61,103 nucleotides of DNA from an uncultured Pseudomonadales bacterium (GTDB lineage: Bacteria; Pseudomonadota; Gammaproteobacteria; Pseudomonadales; Cellvibrionaceae), in NCBI GenBank assembly GCA_947494095.1, contig CANLTI010000029.1, positions 1 to 61,103 of the forward strand, written 5' to 3'. Position 1 is the first letter of the stretch, and every line of letters begins with the position of its first letter. Shown here in pieces: positions 57,858 through 61,103 of this stretch. The position numbers were made by a program, and so were the translations under genes. The notes under the pieces are model-generated. The model ran no database searches, was not told the origin of the DNA, and was given only the letters and a program-made list of their open reading frames with translations.

Positions 57858-59330
57858 ATGGAGTTTAAAGTCGTTACCCTGATTGTTCTGATCGAGGCCT
57901 TTGCCTTAGCGCTATTAGTGATTGCGGGTATGACGGTGTATATCCGTAAGCTCAAGTCATTGCTGCGCAGTGCTCAAAAAAAAGCCTCTCAAAAGGCAAA
58001 AAGCGCGGCAGAGTCTGCGCAACATAACACCGAGCTATCGGCTTTGCCTGAGCTTACCCCCCCGACAATAATCGACTCGAAAACTGAAGGCGATGCAGTC
58101 CGCTCGGCAAGCGTCGTAGCGCAACCAAATTCCTCACAGAGCACTTACACGCATTTCATTGATGAGCATATTCAAGGCGTGCGTGATTACCATGCGCAGC
58201 TTAATGGTGGGCAGGATATCGCCTTAGACCTCGACCCCGATTCGCCTGTTGATAGGCGCACGGCAGCATTTAGGCATGCAGTGCTTATCGCCGAACGAGA
58301 GGCAACCTTGGGTGATGATGTTAGCTGGGTGGCGCTCGAGCAGCGCTACAAAGCACTCTTAAGTTACTATGAGGATTATCCTTCGGCACAACAAGCTGAC
58401 TCGAAGATGCAAGAGCTGGACGATGCGCTGGCAGCCTCACGCCAGCAAGCGGCATCACTAGAAAAATACAAGGCGCTGTATTTTGATTTGGAGGCTAGTT
58501 GGCATGCCAGTAAAACGCAGGCAGATGACTACTATGAGCAAATACAAGGGAAGGTAGCGCTGTTTGAAGGCGAGAGGCAGAGTGAGCTGGTTGATTTGGT
58601 TGGGCAATATCATCGCAGCTACGATACCGTTACCACTGTGTTTGAGGGGCAAAACCCACTACCTGAGACGCTAGAGGTGGCAACGCAAGAGTTGCGTGAG
58701 TTGCGCAAAATGACCAGTGAGCAGTATCAGCTGATCGATGATTTGAAGCAAAAAATCAAAAATGCTGATAATGATGGTGCTAAGGTTGATCTGATTCGCG
58801 AGCTCGAAGATGAGCTGATCCGCCATAAGCGCTTTTTAGGTGAGTCGGAGTTGTGTATTCAATTAATGGAAGATGAGTTGACGGTGACGCATAAAGAGCT
58901 TCAAAGCCTCAAGTCAAAGCTAGGTACTATGCCTAACTTAAAGGCTCATATTAAAGAGCTTGAAAGCGATGCTGGCGTTACTGATGTTGTGCTTTGCCGC
59001 TTAAAAGAAGAGGTTGCAGACCTGAAAGCCGCGTTAGCAGTAAAAAAAGAGAGTAGGGCGCCAGCTGCCCCGATAAACGATGTGCTTGCGAGTGAGGAGG
59101 GTGTTTTAGAGGGTGCTATTGGGGGTGTCTCAAAGCGTGCAGTGAGCCATGAAGCACTGTTGAAGACTGAGGGTTTAAATGAGGGCGGAGTGAATGCGGA
59201 ACATCTGAATACTAACGATGAGCATCCACTCATGTACAAGCATGAGGTATTGCTGCAAGAGCATAATCAATTAAAAAAACAATACGCCGATTTAGAAGAG
59301 CGTTATTTAGATTTAAAATTAGAAGGTTAG
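57858..59330 (+). CDS. Membrane-anchored coiled-coil protein of unknown function
   Basis: 490 residues. One N-terminal transmembrane helix (VVTLIVLIEAFALALLVIAGMTVYI), then a basic segment, then long heptad-rich coiled coils (about 200-400, for example LRELRKMTSEQYQLIDDLKQKIK). The C-terminus has a hydrophilic linker and a last short coil ending DLEERYLDLKLEG. Similar proteins occur in related marine gammaproteobacteria. It precedes the cyclase gene by about 260 bp of non-coding sequence. Function unknown. Confidence 0.72.
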   Translation: MEFKVVTLIVLIEAFALALLVIAGMTVYIRKLKSLLRSAQKKASQKAKSAAESAQHNTELSALPELTPPTIIDSKTEGDAVRSASVVAQPNSSQSTYTHFIDEHIQGVRDYHAQLNGGQDIALDLDPDSPVDRRTAAFRHAVLIAEREATLGDDVSWVALEQRYKALLSYYEDYPSAQQADSKMQELDDALAASRQQAASLEKYKALYFDLEASWHASKTQADDYYEQIQGKVALFEGERQSELVDLVGQYHRSYDTVTTVFEGQNPLPETLEVATQELRELRKMTSEQYQLIDDLKQKIKNADNDGAKVDLIRELEDELIRHKRFLGESELCIQLMEDELTVTHKELQSLKSKLGTMPNLKAHIKELESDAGVTDVVLCRLKEEVADLKAALAVKKESRAPAAPINDVLASEEGVLEGAIGGVSKRAVSHEALLKTEGLNEGGVNAEHLNTNDEHPLMYKHEVLLQEHNQLKKQYADLEERYLDLKLEG

Positions 59331-59591
59331 AGTCATCGACTGCAATATGGACAATTGGCGATAAAAAGCGTTTAATGCCTGCCGTTAAGCGTGCACAAGT
59401 AAAGCTTTGAATGGTACAGCTCGATGATGGAAGCGCCCTTCGATGAATTACAGGTGTATGAGCGGTTAATACATTTTCATAGTGGTTTAATTATTTTGAT
59501 GCTGTGTTATATATTTTTGCAAAGGTTCAAGCGCTAAGGAGCTCACAGTTGGTGGGAAATAAAATTAATAGAGTAATAATTGAGTGCGCAT

Positions 59592-60977
59592 ATGAGCGAC
59601 GACTCAGCACAAAAAAAACATTCAGCAAGCGCTGAGGTATCCGTGCGGCAGCACGATATCCGAGCGCTAATTTGCTTTGCCGCAGCGGGCACCGCTATTA
59701 CGCATGTCAATTGGCCCGATGCCGATTGGCTTTTGTTTTTAGCGGGCTTGTTGGTGGGCGTCTATACGGTTGTTAGCTATTTTTTGATTAAGCGTAGAAT
59801 GCTAAGCCAGCATAAGACGTTCGATTACTTTATGGTAGCTGATGCGGCATTGGTTGGTGTCATACTCAGTCTGTGTGATTTTAGTGTATTGCCCACCATC
59901 ATGTTTGTGACCATGGTGCAGTTTAATAGTTTAATTAATGGCGGCTTACATAAATGGAGTATTGATACGGCGGCGTTAGTGGCAGGTATTATTGTGAGTT
60001 TGATAATACGGGTTCCTGAGTGGCAGTATTCTTCGCGTTTAGAAATTAATGCCGTCAGTTTAATTGGCATATTCATCTATTTTTGTGCTTATGCGCTTTA
60101 TGCCTATAATCGTATGCGTAGGCTTTCTGAGCAGGTTAAAAAGCTTTCTAGTGAACACACACTATACAAGCTCAAAACCTATAAGCTTGCACGTTATTTG
60201 CCGCCCACAGTGTGGCGGGCTATTAGTGAGGGGCGTGAGCAGTCGCTCACTACTGAGCGCAAGCGCGTAACAGTATTTTTTTCTGATATTCAGGGTTTTA
60301 GTACGTTAGCTGAAGAGCTAGAGGCAGAAACGCTAACCGAATTGCTCAATTCTTATCTTACCGAAATGGCAAGAATTGCCGCTAAGCACAAAGGTACCAT
60401 CGATAAGTTTATGGGCGATGGTGTGATGGTGATTTTTGGTGATGCTCAAAGTGAAGGTATGAAGCTAGATGCGTTGCGCTGCGTGTCTATGGCCATTGAA
60501 ATGCGCAAAAAAATGCAAGAACTACAGACGCGTTGGTATAACCAGGGCATTAAAAAGCCGATGTTGATCCGTATGGGCATTAATACCGGGTATTGTACGG
60601 TTGGCTCTTTTGGGACCAGTCAGTATATGGATTATACCGTGTTGGGCACTCACGCTAATATTGCTTCTCGGCTGGAGTCGGCTGCAGAGCCGGGTGAGAT
60701 TTTGATCTCACATCAAACGTGGTCTTTAGTGAAAGACATTGTGATGTGTCGTGATCAAGGGGAAATCAGCGTCAAAGGCCTAACCCATCCGGTCCGTATT
60801 TATCAAGTGGTTGATTTCCGTAAAGACTTAGGTAAGGGGCAAACGTGGTTCGAGGAAAACATGACTGGGTTTTCTATGCATATGGATCTTGAGAAGATTC
60901 GTAATTATGATAAGAACCGCGTGATAGAGATGCTGAGTAGTGCGGCTGATCGCTTAAAAGATAAAAGCATTAAATAG
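59592..60977 (+). CDS. Membrane class III adenylate cyclase, CyaB-like
   Basis: 461 residues from the ATG at 59592 (a TTG at 59580 is the alternative). Six hydrophobic helices in the N-terminal 180 residues resemble the MASE2 module, followed by a coiled stretch and a class III catalytic domain: VTVFFSDIQGFSTLAEEL (metal Asp), IDKFMGDGVMVIFGD (second metal Asp) and YMDYTVLGTHANIASRLES. Length and layout match P. aeruginosa CyaB (463 residues), whose activity is set by the Pil-Chp system. Makes cAMP by inference; guanylate use is not excluded. Confidence 0.9.
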   Translation: MSDDSAQKKHSASAEVSVRQHDIRALICFAAAGTAITHVNWPDADWLLFLAGLLVGVYTVVSYFLIKRRMLSQHKTFDYFMVADAALVGVILSLCDFSVLPTIMFVTMVQFNSLINGGLHKWSIDTAALVAGIIVSLIIRVPEWQYSSRLEINAVSLIGIFIYFCAYALYAYNRMRRLSEQVKKLSSEHTLYKLKTYKLARYLPPTVWRAISEGREQSLTTERKRVTVFFSDIQGFSTLAEELEAETLTELLNSYLTEMARIAAKHKGTIDKFMGDGVMVIFGDAQSEGMKLDALRCVSMAIEMRKKMQELQTRWYNQGIKKPMLIRMGINTGYCTVGSFGTSQYMDYTVLGTHANIASRLESAAEPGEILISHQTWSLVKDIVMCRDQGEISVKGLTHPVRIYQVVDFRKDLGKGQTWFEENMTGFSMHMDLEKIRNYDKNRVIEMLSSAADRLKDKSIK

Positions 60978-60991
60978 CTTTTAAGGTGTTA

Positions 60992-61103
60992 GCGGTGAGG
61001 CAATGATAGCTTGTCTAACTAAGGGGCGAGGAAAAAATACATTATCCAATAATACTTGTTTTCTGCTTCCTCTCCTCGACATTATGCTCCTGCAATGTCT
61101 AAT
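60992..61103. mobile_element. Family-2 miniature element, copy e (runs off the window end)
   Basis: Left end GCGGTGAGG after TTA (60989-60991), then TCTAACTAAGGGGCGAGG and AAATACATTATCC as in copy a, then a family-1-like CTCCTGCAATGTC segment at the very end. It begins 14 bp past the cyclase stop codon and continues beyond the window. Confidence 0.75.

Overview
The window looks like a chromosomal segment of a free-living, probably marine gammaproteobacterium, most likely near the Cellvibrionales. The evidence is gene content and order: leuS-lptE-holA, the gapA/zwf/edd/eda Entner-Doudoroff set, ilvY/ilvC, metXW, a long Pseudomonas-type dapD with dapE, a Pil-Chp type chemosensory cluster, and degS with a YhcB/ZapG-type gene. 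No ribosomal RNA operon, intact insertion sequence, prophage or CRISPR array is visible. The genus assignment is an inference and was not tested.

Layout. 0-3.3 kb: a small defence-like accessory patch with a PD-(D/E)XK nuclease gene, two copies of an 86-bp hairpin repeat, and a three-gene toxin-antitoxin-chaperone operon (MqsR-like, MqsA-like, SecB-like) next to nrdA. 3.3-14.3 kb: core genes nrdA, holA, lptE, leuS, a NIT-like helical protein and gapA. 14.7-19.5 kb: zwf, edd, eda. 19.7-30 kb: rimO, a MAPEG protein, a porin with a small PstS-like protein, ilvY/ilvC, metX/metW and a TPR lipoprotein. 30-36 kb: a DUF885 peptidase-like lipoprotein, then a four-gene DUF4266-DUF3570-thioredoxin-ApbE operon whose beta-barrel protein carries a candidate flavinylation motif. 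36-40.7 kb: an arsC-like gene, dapD, dapE, moaC and moaD in one direction, then a phospholipase-A2-like protein and a lipoprotein. 40.8-44 kb: an orphan hypX (CO-synthesising hydrogenase maturation factor) beside an MHYT gas-sensor-like membrane protein. 44-52.3 kb: a compact Pil-Chp chemosensory cluster. 52.9-61 kb: a CBM48 protein, maf, degS, zapG, an LRR-protein kinase, tRNA-Ser(GGA), a coiled-coil membrane protein and a CyaB-like class III adenylate cyclase.

The most pervasive unexplained structure lies between the genes. Two families of short non-coding mobile elements are scattered through the intergenic regions. Family 1 (about 160-310 bp, canonical 237 bp) has 12-bp terminal inverted repeats GTAACTATTCAG, and four copies are bounded by perfect 8-bp target duplications. 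Family 2 (about 160-250 bp) has G-rich GGGGCGAGG ends and 3-bp TTA/TAA target duplications. The families share an internal module. Together they split or separate several normally contiguous gene sets (leuS/lptE, zwf/edd, moaC/moaD, pilH/pilI).

Functional links. zwf, edd, eda and gapA feed glucose through the Entner-Doudoroff route, although no 6-phosphogluconolactonase gene is present here. The Pil-Chp cluster and the CyaB-like cyclase fit the known logic of surface sensing that controls cAMP in Pseudomonas. The ApbE operon looks like a dedicated periplasm/outer-membrane redox module. Its SGAT motif, the toxin-antitoxin-chaperone operon and the two element families are the items most worth follow-up.
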